Made by a program: the position numbers and the translations under genes. Under the pieces are notes generated by a model, which worked only from the letters and a program-made list of their open reading frames with translations, was not told the DNA's origin and ran no database searches. From assembly GCA_963920665.1 (NCBI GenBank), contig OY987265.1, positions 14,327,001 to 14,391,000 on the forward strand: a stretch of 64,000 nt of DNA. The letters are read 5' to 3'. Positions 51,301 to 62,400 of the stretch are shown here, piece after piece. Origin of the DNA: Straminergon stramineum (Eukaryota > Streptophyta > Bryopsida > Hypnales > Calliergonaceae). Numbering within the stretch: position 1 is the stretch's first letter; each line of letters starts with the position of its first letter.

Positions 51301-51451
51301 ACCTAATATCTTGAATCTTCGTCCGCGACTTGGAAAGAAACTCAGTCAAATACTGCTTGTGTTTGACACCGTACTTGTGGCCTTTGCCCTTGTCGTGATT
51401 AATACGGCAGACTCGGCAGAACATAAACGGAGCCATGGGGAGGACGCTCAA
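48328..51451 (-). CDS. TTL: TITAN-like zinc-finger protein (CENATAC/CCDC84 family)
   Basis: Seven exons on the - strand (51451-51192, 51022-50896, 50362-49993, 49667-49573, 49398-49287, 48936-48446, 48339-48328) join in frame to 488 residues. The first finger is FCRVCRINHD with a distal H-x5-H (HKYGVKH). The second, WCSFC with H-x5-H (HLGSPSH), is split by intron 1. The middle is low-complexity Ser/Thr/Gly-rich. The C-terminal block is the family signature: RVGAAWAEMRR, SWLPNFGRVWQSGSR, RKEFEAEKRR, then QPYVSKRQ. Arabidopsis TITAN-like is needed for endosperm and embryo development; the human relative CENATAC serves the minor (U12) spliceosome. A nuclear RNA-splicing role is therefore likely. 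The last exon would encode only TGE and a stop and is a prediction. The start could be 51451 or the in-frame ATG at 51436, which has the better context. Confidence 0.92.
49128..49141. repeat. 14-bp palindrome in TITAN-like intron 5
   Basis: GGCCAATATTGGCC is a perfect palindrome containing CCAAT on both strands. It lies within the intron between exons 5 and 6. No function is evident. Confidence 0.7.
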
Positions 51452-54400
51452 ACACGCCGCCGACTAATTTCTCCCATCTGTTCAACAAGCGCAACCAACT
51501 TCATGACAATCCACAGGACAAAACCCTAGAATTTCAACTAAATACTCCAGCTCGAAGATCTTAAACGCTTTCTACTCCAATTTCGTGACAACCTCACACA
51601 AGCGTTGAATTCAAGAGCGAAATTGGACTACGTAACCGCGATCGCAAGCCCCCAGAGATATAAAATCGGCTCAATAGACACGAAACCCTAATTTTCATAA
51701 ACTCTAGCATTGTTTACACTGTCAGTCCCAGATAGCTTGAGCATTCGAGTAATCCAAATTCGAACCAACATGGTGTTCAGCATCCACGAGATTCAGTAGC
51801 AAAGCCTATCAAGTAGAAAGCAAACATTCAATTCGATTCCAAAAGAAAAGGCGATACCTCTAGGTCACGGTCTTCTTCTTCCAGAGTTGACATCAATCTG
51901 CTCGAGTTCCTGTGCGAGACAAACCGAGTTTAGAATAGGGCTTGTTTTTATGTGGGATCGTGTGCGGGAATTCATCGCCAAAGAGAATCATTTGTACAGG
52001 ATTTACTGTAAGAGGAACGTGCAGACAGATGAGACGATGAAAACAACAGAGAGACGATGAAACTGAAAAAGGAATCATGGTCCAAGAAAAACGGCTTTCA
52101 CGGAAGACTGAAATACAATACTAATTTTTTTTAATTATTTCGATTTTTATTTTTAAAATTGCTTGCATATCAATTGAAAGTAATGCATCTTATCGGTGCG
52201 AAAAATTGTAAAGTAATGCATCGTAATGATGTGCTAAATTTTATATTAATGTGTGAACCCATAAAACAATAATAACCACATGATAACTATTGATAAACTG
52301 TAGGTTCTAAACTTTGCGATGATATCGTACTTCCATAAAGAAATCCTAGAAGAAAACATTGGCACCCCTTTGTGTTTGTCATGCTATTAAAAGAAAAAGA
52401 GGACACACAATTATGAAATTTATTGCGCTACAAGTAGTAATAATGTCTTTGAATTACACTCAATCTCAAAGGCCCTTGTCCTTGTTGCGTCTCTAAACAT
52501 CATCCTCTTATATAAAGGGACTTACAATAGGGAGCCCACATTCCCCCAACTTGTTAGATGAGTAAGGTGTTGCTCAACTCACTTAACATATTACTCTAAA
52601 TGTTATAACTCTCCCTATTGTAAATTTCTTAAATCTAAGATGGCCCTTGAATTTATGGGGTCAATGCAACATGAAATAACATCCATATTGTTATCGCATT
52701 CAAGAAGCGACCCCAAGGCTTCCTATTCTATAATATTACAATGCCAAACAATGCAATCGATTGACAATTTGATAGCAAATATCATTTTTTCAATAATGTA
52801 ATAAAATAGGAAGCTATGAAATCACTGCAAGGTTTGAGATAGAATCTATATTATTTTGTGCAAAAAATCCTGCAAATAATAATAATTAATAAATGAAGAA
52901 AAAAATGTAAAGTTTTTGAAAGGGTTTGCATAAAAAACACATAATTATATAAACAACTCATAAAATATTAAATGAATGAGCTAAACAAAACATTGAAATT
53001 TCCAATGACCAGATAAACAGATGAGAACAGTCGGAGATAGAATTCATGAAAGGATAGGCCATGTATTATGCTTCAATTCACTATTATTTACAATGATATA
53101 CAAATGATTTTTATATAAAATATTTGAATAAAAAAATATATTTACAATAGACAACTCATGTCTTTTATAAGTCATAAAATTTTCAGATTATTTTGAGAAG
53201 ATTTAAGGGTCTTGTAAATTGCATATTATTTTTTGAGTGCTATTGGCCAAATATTACTTCGGTAAATGTGATTTGCCAAAGCTTCTATAATTTTTTACAT
53301 TTAGCTTTTAAAGTGTTTGTCTAATGTCTAGACTTGAATTTTTTTTATGTCTATTCCAAGTACTTTGTGATGGGATGCACTTCAAACAATAGAATTTCAA
53401 GTTTTAATTATACATGGGGCAAAAGTTATAAATACCTTTGGAGGGCCAATATACTGGTTGGACTGAGGATGCTCTTACTCAAATAGTGTTAGAACAACAA
53501 GGATACTTTGATGCCAACTAAAGTGTATTTTAACCCCTAAAAGTTGGTAGCTAGGTATCAAAACTACCAATTTTGCGTGCATGGATCAAAGTTGAAAATT
53601 AAAACCTAAAAGAAATTAGACCATAAAAAAACAAATTAAACCATTAAGTTGATGTGTGGAAAATAATATAGGCCATTTGATAGCATGGATAGCAAGATTA
53701 TAACATTTGAAGTTTGAAAGAAAACAAAAATTGCCCCTACTAAAGAGGAACAATTGGACAAAATTTGAGCCCCCTTGAATTAATTTTTTTTCCTACCAAA
53801 AATGTTGATTTAGACCATTCATTAGTACAAATTGTTAAGTAAACTCATACAAAATTTTAAAAGCAAATAAGGAGTCTACCTTATTCTAAACTACCTTGCA
53901 ATACAAGAAGGTTAAGTATTTAAGCAATACACTAGCTATTTTCTAATTATTTCTTGTGCATTGTGGATTTTTAAAATACTAATACTAAAAGCATAGAACC
54001 AAACATTTGGAATATGTGAAAAAAACCTCAAAATCTTTGACTATACAAATTGCAAAATTATGGTGTTTGAAATTTGAAGAAATTGCTTTTCATTCAGAAT
54101 TGGTTGATATAGATAAGAAAATTTGACTTCTTTCGGAGTGTGATTTTTGAATTAAAATTATTGTATTTTTTTACTATTGGACATTATATTATGTTAGTAA
54201 TTATATACATGTCAAATTTCAAAAGTAGATAAGGTCTTTAATAAAAGATGCTTTCATGGCCCAAAATTTTTTAAACAACAAAACTTCTCACCCACACATC
54301 TAGTCAAGAATTATTATTTTATCCCAAAATATTTGGCATCCATTCAAAATTGACTCCATAGGACCCAATCTAAACATTTAGTTATTTGTTCAATTGCCGA

Positions 54401-54535
54401 TTCTCATACAAAATCACATTTAATAATTGAAGTCATCAAAGGAGTTTTGCATATAGAGCAATCAAAAGTAAAGTCCCAAAAAATATTAATCTTAAAATGT
54501 ATAGTTAAGAATATATTATAATTATGTGTCATTGG

Positions 54536-54591
<56 letters not shown>

Positions 54592-55907
54592 CCATGGAAG
54601 CTCCAAATTTGATTGTTATGACAACTTTTTTCTTTGTGCTTAAGTTACTATGAATTTGTATGTATGTCAATGTAATGTGATAATTAACTTTTTTCTTTTA
54701 TTTATTTGGAATGGATCATTGAAACTATTTTAAGGAATTCTAATGGTCCTCAATAAGTAAGGTGATGTGCTATCTGTATGATTTTTAGTTCTCTTGTTTG
54801 CAAAGGGTGATGGGCTCCAACTCTACATTAGACAGTGATGTTTGGAAGAGTTGAAAATCCTAGAAATTAAAGAACACCAACACATATATACAATGCAACA
54901 AATTAATTGGTATGCTGTATTGTGCTCCCTCTCTTTGTGGTTGTATTCAAGAAATGAAAATATAGTTGGCAAACAACTTTGTTAGTGGTGAGGCCTAAAA
55001 AGTCCAAGAGTAAAAAGTCCCTTGAAAAACTTTTAACACTTCAAAGAGAATTGTAGATTATGATTTTGCACAAAATCAATTCAAATTTTGGTAATTACAA
55101 GCTAGCAAGCAAGATTGACATATATCATGGTTATTTCTATATTAGAGTTTAATGAAAATAGTTTTTGGCATATGCATTGACAACAGGTAGACACCTTTGA
55201 TACCAATTCATGGATCTATGTTACAGTATGTCGATGTCATAAAGTCTACCTTGAACAGAAGTATTACCTTTGACTCTTCACTGAAGCTCATGATGCTACT
55301 CATCTCCCTAAGTAGACCTTAGGTATACAACTCTAAATCTTCATCTTGATAAATTAATGGCCAAATCTATCCCTATTTTGTGGTTGGTTGGTTATTTTGT
55401 TTCTTTGCTTACCAATTGAATACTAAGTCTCGAAATCTAAATATGAATTTGAATTCCCAAGATTAATAAATAGATGATAAATGACAAGTTCTTGCATTTG
55501 TTCCACTGTTAAAATTTTGGAGTTGTGCTATTAGGATCAAAGTTTCAATTTTGGGCACAAGTTGAAAACACCCACATTGAATGTTAATGTAAGAAATTCA
55601 ATATAGTTGGAGGAAAAGAAAGAGAAAAGAACATCTATTGAAATTGTCATGTAATTTGGTTATAAAATTGAAATCCAAAGAATCAACAATCAAATCAATC
55701 ATGGTTAAGTATAGAAACATTTTAATTGTGCTTGGGGCAACACTTTCAATTGAAGTCTACCTACACCCTAGTAGAAAAAGCGCCCAACTCTATGCATTAG
55801 GCCTTTGCCAATTGAGTAGTTTATGGTTGCCTTTTCTACTAGTGTTAAGAATGGGTACACAAATGATCTGGGACATTCTCACCTTGCATCATACAAGAAA
55901 ACCTTAA
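51452..55907. other. Intergenic region, TITAN-like promoter then AT-rich desert
   Basis: From 51452 to about 52090 lies the probable promoter and leader of the TITAN-like gene, with AAACCCTAA telo-box-like text near 51682. From 52100 to 55907 the DNA is strongly AT-rich and no gene is seen. It holds a single TTAACCCCTAAAAG terminal-repeat-like end at about 53530 without a partner, and the TA microsatellite at 54537-54587. Confidence 0.5.
54537..54587. repeat. (TA)n microsatellite, about 25 units
   Basis: An uninterrupted run of alternating T and A covers about 51 bases. Length is likely to vary between individuals. Confidence 0.95.
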
Positions 55908-56706
55908 TGTGACACCCTGCCCATTATGAAGAAATATGTGTGATTCTCCTCTGCACACAAGGAGCTATACTATGAGAGACTTCATCCTCACAACCCTAGC
56001 TCGCTTTTCGAGCAAGATCCTCTTCCGACTTCCTCACATGTTTGCTTTTCAAGCGTGATCCTTCTCCAGCTTCCTCACATGTTTGCTTTTCTAGCAAGAT
56101 CCTACTCCAGCTTTCTCACATGTAAGCTTAGCTTCTGTCAAATGCAAAGGTTCCTCCCTTTGCTTCAGAGCCGGATAGACCTTTCTGTTGAGATCCACTT
56201 TCTGGGTATCCGGTATTCCGAGCATGCGCAGTATCCGGATCCATCCCTTTATTATGAGACCAACCTTTGGAGCCGAGTTTTGTCTTGGTCCGTCCTACCA
56301 GTACCGTTAGGAATGCTCTAGCTTATAAGTTTGCCGCAACGCATTAATTCTCAGCTCCAGAAGCACAGAAGTGACAGAACTGAATCAAAAGTGAATAATA
56401 ATGATATAGACTAATGTCGAAAGCCTCCGATCCATCTAGACTAGCTCTGATCTCTCCAATGACGGTCAGAACTCCTCTCTGGCACCACGTCGACTTTCAC
56501 AGTTTCACTGTCTCCAGGGAGATTATGCACAGCATTCTCTGACATGGATGCTCAATTCCACCAGTTCCAGTTGCTCAGTCCTGATCCCATTAAGTTAAGC
56601 TTAATAAGTGAACTGAAGAAGAAAAGGAAAGAAAACTCCGGAGCTCGATCGTGGTTGGTTCAGCACGTTTGTGCCGGCCCGGCAGTCACAGTGACGAAGC
56701 GGGACA
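55908..56706. mobile_element. Probable solo LTR of a retrotransposon
   Basis: The block begins TGTGACACCCTGCCC and ends GAAGCGGGACA, giving the TG...CA ends and short TGT...ACA inverted termini of plant LTRs. It is flanked by CTTAA (55903-55907) and CTTAC (56707-56711), a 4-of-5 candidate target duplication. It is about 800 bp and clearly richer in GC than the flanking desert. No retrotransposon coding sequence is nearby, so a solo LTR is the simplest reading. The 41-bp minisatellite lies inside it. Confidence 0.5.
56001..56123. repeat. Three 41-bp tandem units
   Basis: Units start at 56001, 56042 and 56083 and share TYGCTTTTC-AGC--GATCC, then CTC--CTTCCTCACATG. They differ by a few substitutions. 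They lie within the probable LTR, where such tandem units are often enhancer-like. Confidence 0.85.
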
Positions 56707-56723
56707 CTTACAATAATAACTAA

Positions 56724-57373
56724 GCTTAACCCCTAAATGCCCAAGGCACCCAAATGTGGTGTTTTGGAAAACTTTGAAGTTAAGTAAAACCCAACCAAAT
56801 TGCTATTATTATTAGTTTATATTTTTGGAGAATTCTGTTTGAAGTCTAGTTTTAGGATCAAAAAGTTGATCTTAAAAATAAAGGATTATGATTTTTCAAT
56901 TGAAGATTTCGTGCAAGGATACCCAGTGCAATCTTGAATTCCCATAGTGTTGTGGGCTCTTGGAAATGAGCCTCAAATATACTAGATCTGGGAGGCAAAA
57001 TCACATTAGAAATTCATTTAAAAAAATTGTAGAATAGATTTTGAAAAAACGTAAATTGATTGAGGTTGTGCATGCTAGGCCCTATAACCTCATATTTTTT
57101 TAGTGACCAAATTTTTAGAGTTGACATGCAAAAAGTGAATTGAAAAATTTTCATAGTTTTTACACCCTCATGATTAGACATTATAATCTTTCAATCTGTA
57201 AGTGATATTGTTATGTTTTCTTTTCCCATGTAATCTCTAACATGTCTAGTTTGAATTTGTATGGGTACAATTCAAAAGAAATTGGTTCAATTTATGAAAA
57301 TGTTGACTTTTTGTTCAATTTAGAATAAATTTCAAGAAGCTCCAAACAGGCCTTGAGCATTTAGGGGTTAAGC
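56724..57373. mobile_element. 650-bp element with 23-bp terminal inverted repeats
   Basis: The left end at 56724-56746, beginning GCTTAACCCCTAAATGC, is complementary to the right end at 57351-57373 at 22 of 23 positions. The TTAACCCCTAAA core is the same as in the 933-bp element. The interior is AT-rich and non-coding. It sits 17 bp after the probable LTR. Confidence 0.75.
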
Positions 57374-57497
57374 GACGTTTTAAGAGTTGATTGCCTTTCA
57401 AGGGGGAAGCTAAACTCCTTGAAACAATTTTTGAGTAAATTTAGGGTTATGGTTTCTTCAAGTAATTTGTCCATCCAAAGTTATAATTGAATCTTCT

Positions 57498-57727
57498 TTA
57501 ACCCATAAATGTCAACATGGCCATTTTGTGGCTGATGGAAGACAAGGAATCTCTCTATTTAGGACAAAATTGCAACTATTCATCCTTCAAATGTTGTGCG
57601 GAAAGGGAAGATCTTCTACAATACTTTGACCTACAATGTGTAGTTTTTATGTTTCTAAAGTAGATGATGTCACACAGTTCTAAAAGCCATGATTTCCACT
57701 ATCACTAGTCTGTCCTTTAATGGTTAA
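57498..57727. mobile_element. 230-bp miniature inverted-repeat element, copy 2
   Basis: The ends TTAACCCATAAATGTC (57498-57513) and GTCCTTTAATGGTTAA (57712-57727) pair at 12 of 16 positions. The copy has exactly the length of the one at 44522-44751 and matches its interior in the same orientation. The ends are more decayed than in copy 1, so it is probably older. Confidence 0.7.
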
Positions 57728-59457
57728 AATGACCTCTTTTTATTATTGATTAGACAAAATTGAGGGAAATGGTATACTTGTAAAAAAATAGAATGTAAAA
57801 GGTATAAAAAGTCAAAAAAGGTTCAGACCCTATATTGATTTGTCCAATTATAGGGAAGATGCCTAGAAAATTAGTGTCACCAAAATTCGTGTGTGTGAAA
57901 ATTGGTACAACATAATAGTATTTCAACCGACATTAATTCGAAATAGTATGACTTTGGTAAATTATTAGTGTCACACACGCCAACATTCAGTTAGCACTAA
58001 TTAGATCAGAGGGGTAAGGCTGTTCAGTTATGATCCGGTCCACTACAAGAGAATTTTTCCTCATTCTCTACAGAGCACACCCGGGAACAAACTGAGAACC
58101 AGGGGAACAGAACGACCGCGCAAACCATTTAAGTAGCAATAGCAAAAAGTGTAAGTTATTGCCGGTAAGCTTATGATTCAACTAAACCCTTTCCGGCACT
58201 GCGACAGAGAGACATACCCACAAATGCCACAATGACAACTCCCACAACGAACTGAAGTGCACCTTCTTGACAGAAAACTTGCTCTTCTTCCTTCTTCGTC
58301 GATCATTCCTCCTTAACTTCCTGTAAGCTTGTATACTCCCTCATTATTATTCTCCCTCTCTGGGTCTCTGGCACAGCCTCCATGATTGCTGCCACCGAGC
58401 AATCTCACGGCAAAGCCTTCCCCAAACCGCAACCTTTGGGAAACAGAGTTCTTGTGGGTGACAGACAACTGAAGGGTGAGGCGAACGTCACTTTTCTATG
58501 CTAGTTTTGTGTCCTAGATCGGAGCTAGCTAGCAAGTTTCTGGCGCAATCAGGGATGGCGGGGAGGTTTCGACGCCTGCTTGGATGATGAAGGCGGTGCC
58601 GGCGCTTGGAGGGAGAAGAGGCTTCCTTGGCTCGGAATTTGTTTGTGAGTACTCGTTTCTTACTTTTGGTGGAGAAGAGTTTGTATTTATTGCACTGTCT
58701 TCGAGAACCATCGGAGCGAGGTTTGTGTGTTTGGAGTGATCGAGAAAGGGTTTGTTTTGCGTTATTCTTTCAAGTTGGGTTGCAAGAAGTGGTGATCGGT
58801 GTCGAGGAGCTAGTGCGGGCGCTCGGATTTAGAATTTTGTTTTGCTGTGGAGCTTGTGTTTCTGGTTTGTTGGTTTCTAGATGTTTGTGTGGAGGAGTTT
58901 TGTGTTCAATTCTGTTGAAAGGAAGCTAGCTATTCGAGGTCTAGTGAGTCTGTCTATTGAGCGATTTTGTTGTACTAGAGCAAGGTCCATGTTGCGTTTA
59001 CCTACTTCGAAGGTGATGGATTGATGAGAACACTAGTTGCACTCCGAAGCTTCAATGCCAGACAGGGCATGCACCTTATTTCGAAACCCACACATTGCAG
59101 TGGTCGCCATCTCCGAAGAGTACATTTATTCCCTAACAACTTTTGACTTCCCAATGCCACACCCTAGTCTCAGAGAGCACACACAGATTAGTGTAGAAAC
59201 CTCTGCGAAACAGGAGACGCGGTCATCATCTTCACTGCCCATTCCCTAAGATTAGGTCTAGTATCTGAACCCAAGTTCCGTTGTGAATCACACCCTAATC
59301 TCAGAGAGCACATTCAGTCTAGTGGAGAAACCTCTGTGAAACATTAGACGCGGTCAACATCTTCACTACCCATTCCCTAAGATTAGGTCTATCCACTATC
59401 TAACCACGCCCATTTCCTGTCCCACCAGGAATAATAATTTGCCACTAGAGCACAGTC
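57728..59457. other. Upstream region of SEC5
   Basis: AT-rich to about 58000, then GC-richer. An ATG at 58382 opens a frame of 32 codons up to a donor-like AAGG|GTGAGG near 58477, but no continuing exon was recognised. From about 58540 to 58930 there are GT-rich open frames without protein character. The tandem duplication at 59158-59391 lies in the leader or proximal promoter of SEC5. Confidence 0.4.
59158..59391. repeat. Two 103-bp direct repeats upstream of SEC5
   Basis: Copies at 59158-59260 and 59289-59391 are the same length and differ at about 11 positions without gaps. Both begin CACACCCTARTCTCAGAGAG and end CCCTAAGATTAGGTCTA. The second ends 66 bp before the SEC5 ATG. Confidence 0.9.
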
Positions 59458-62400
59458 ATGGCAACTCGACATGACGAAGACGACGAGGAGGAGGAGCTTC
59501 TACAGCGCGCTCTCGCCGACCAAGCCGCGCGCGAAGCCGCCACTCACCAAAACCAGGGCTCCAAGTCCCCCTTGCGAGGCGCTCACATTCCTTTCGTGAA
59601 GTCTCCCTTGCGAGCTGCCCATCTGCCTGTTGTCAAGTCCACTATGCCGACCAAACCTCCACCTCCTGCAAAAGCGCCTCCCCCGAGTCGACCCCCTCCA
59701 CCCCCTTCCAAACCTCCGCCACCACCAATTTACCAACCTCCGAAGCGACTCCCGCCCGGGCCGATGCCGCCCAAGAGAGCGCCGCCGCAGAGGCCGCCTG
59801 TGGAAGAGGAGGACGACGACGAAGTGGAGATGCTGAGTATTTCCTCGGAAGATGATAGCTTTGGGCGACGGAGAGAGACAGGAAGTGTAGGGAAAGTGAA
59901 GGCGAGACGGGAGATGGCGGAAGAAGAAGAGTGGGAGGAGGAGGACGACGAGGAGGAGCCGGCGACGTGGAAACCGGGGTACAAAGCGGAGGTCAGTGGC
60001 TTGCTGTGTGTTTTGCAAATTAGGGTTTCAGTGTGAGAGAGTTTGTGTGTGTGCATTAGACGAGATTGCATAGCTCTGAAGAACTTTGGTTTGCATGATG
60101 GAGACTTAGGTCCCTGAAAAATCTTCGTTTTGCATGTAGGCAGTTTTAGATCCCTGAAGAGCATTCGTTTTGTATGATGAGGACTTGGGTGTATGCATGA
60201 GACGAAATTGTAGAGTGTTTTGGTTCCGAAGACGCTTAGTTTGATGTCTCCAACGTTGCTCAATCCGTGAAGAACTTTTAGTTTTGCATGATGAAAACTT
60301 AGTGGCCTGAAGTCACGAGTGAACAATCCCTTGAGAGCGTGGGGTTTGCACGTTCACGAGACTCTTAAGTCCTCTTATTTACTATTGCACCATCTCTGGA
60401 GAATTTTAGTTTTGCATGATGGCGGATGCAAGACTTTTAGTTCCCTATATTCGCGACTTTATAGCCCTTGGAGAATTTTACTTCTCCATGGTGACGAACG
60501 TACTAAAGTAGAGACTCCATTAACCTTACAGTTCATTAGAGGAGCCCTCCATTGATGATACAGATGAACTTTAGATTGTACTAAGTGTGACTGCTCTTAA
60601 CCTATTGGCATTTAATTTTTTGCAATTGATTCCTTCAGACAAAATATATGTGCAAAATTATAGATGGCGCATGTTTCCAGATTGTTGTAGGGAGAGGCTC
60701 GAAGTTACGGAACCTCTCCTTTGCCGTACGGGGAACGAAGACTTTACATCATATGACAAAAGATCCTTTTCTGGCACGGACTCTTTAAGGGTTTGAACTT
60801 TACACACATTAGTGGTCACCTACTGGGGAACTGAATGGAACTCGGGGACCGAATCTGCGAGGTATTCTTTTCATAGTTTTGGTGGTCTGTGTGAGGTGAC
60901 TGGGTGGTGGCTCTAAGATGGTTATGTTTGGATCAGCTGGAGAGACGAGTGCGGGAGCTTCGAGAGACAAGAGGCGCATCTGCTACTGTGCAATTGCAGA
61001 GGGCCAGAACAATTGTGGATCCTGCAGTTGCACGCGGCGACGATTTCATTGACCCCTTGGGACTTGGGTATGTTGCCTCACCAACAAATGTTCGAAGTTT
61101 TGACTATACAGCGTTTTCATTATCAGAAGTTTGTAGCATTGTTTCGTTGCAATTTTTTCTTGTGGCTACCAAAAGCAGGTGTCACCTACTTACGAAGTAT
61201 GCGACCTCTGCTTTTGGTAGCCAAATTAAGAAACAGTTCTCATTCATGTTGCGAGGGTTCGTTCTAAGATAACGAAACCTAAAATCGTCCAAATATGGTT
61301 CCTATTATTAAATTTTCTAAGTTTCTGTGAGGTCTTGTTTCGAGTGAAATGGGAATTCCCGATTTGCTGAGCGTGCATGTCTTCGACACCGTAGTCACAA
61401 TTTGGTGCAGTTATTTCTACTCAAATAGAATGAGTACTCATGGTTCCCATTTTTTCTCTCTGGGCATTACTGTTTTGTGATTCTTTAGCTTTAGGCAAGA
61501 GAGTTCCAGTCATGGCTCATTCTCTTCAGAGGAGTTTTAACTGGGGCTTGCAAATTAAAAAAAATTTCATTTGTTTTGTTTTGGCCTGAATGCAGTGTGA
61601 TAGATGTGAGAAGTTTGACCCTTGTGCCGAAGATTACTCGAAGTGGAGAGAACTCCCCTGCAGTGTCGGCAGTTTCTTCCGAGCGAGGGAGCGGCAAGCG
61701 CGGAGGACTTCTTCGCGGCAGGAAGCAAAACAAAGAGGCGCCTGCTCAAGTTGCTCAGGCTGCTCAAGAGGATGATCTCCCTTCTCCATCTCTGGAAGAG
61801 GCTCCCGTGATTAGAGATCAGGTCACTAGAGGTAACTTTTCTATACAAACTGAGACATGGAAGGGTCTGGATTTATACTTTGGATAATCGAGATATCTGG
61901 TAAGTACTTGTGAGATTTCGTAGGGAGTTTGGAGTAGAGAGCCATTGTTCATGAGTTGTCTAAGTTCACCACTGAAGTCTCTAGAAACAGCGTGAAGAGA
62001 TGACAAGGTCTAAAATGGCTGGTTCAAGTAGGGAAAGTAGCTACGCACATCAAGGATTGACTTTACACGGGTGGACTTCTTCTGAAGTTTTGGTGCATTG
62101 TTTGGATTTTGGTGAAGAGTTTGCATACTGAACGAATATCTCTAATGTCTCTAATTTTGTTGACTTATATTTCAATCTTGAAGTGCCCGATCTGAAAGTT
62201 AGAAAGCCTAGTTCGGATGCTAATAGCGACTTTCGAAATTTATTTCTGTTGTTCAAATCTATAGGGTTTGATATCTTCTTCTACTGGTGCTTTTTCCTTA
62301 AATTTGTCTTTGAAGGTTGCTAAATGATTTATGTCAACTACTATAGACATGGAAGCAACCACTTCTTGACATTTGGACGCTTGAGAGTTACCATAGGTCA

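Noticed and set aside
55908..57373. One large composite element covering the LTR and the 650-bp TIR element
   Set aside because: Each block has its own self-consistent ends, and 17 bp of other DNA separates them; adjacency looks accidental.
58606..58929. 107-codon frame on the + strand upstream of SEC5
   Set aside because: Cys/Val/Leu/Phe bias from GT-rich DNA, no motif, and no counterpart exon.
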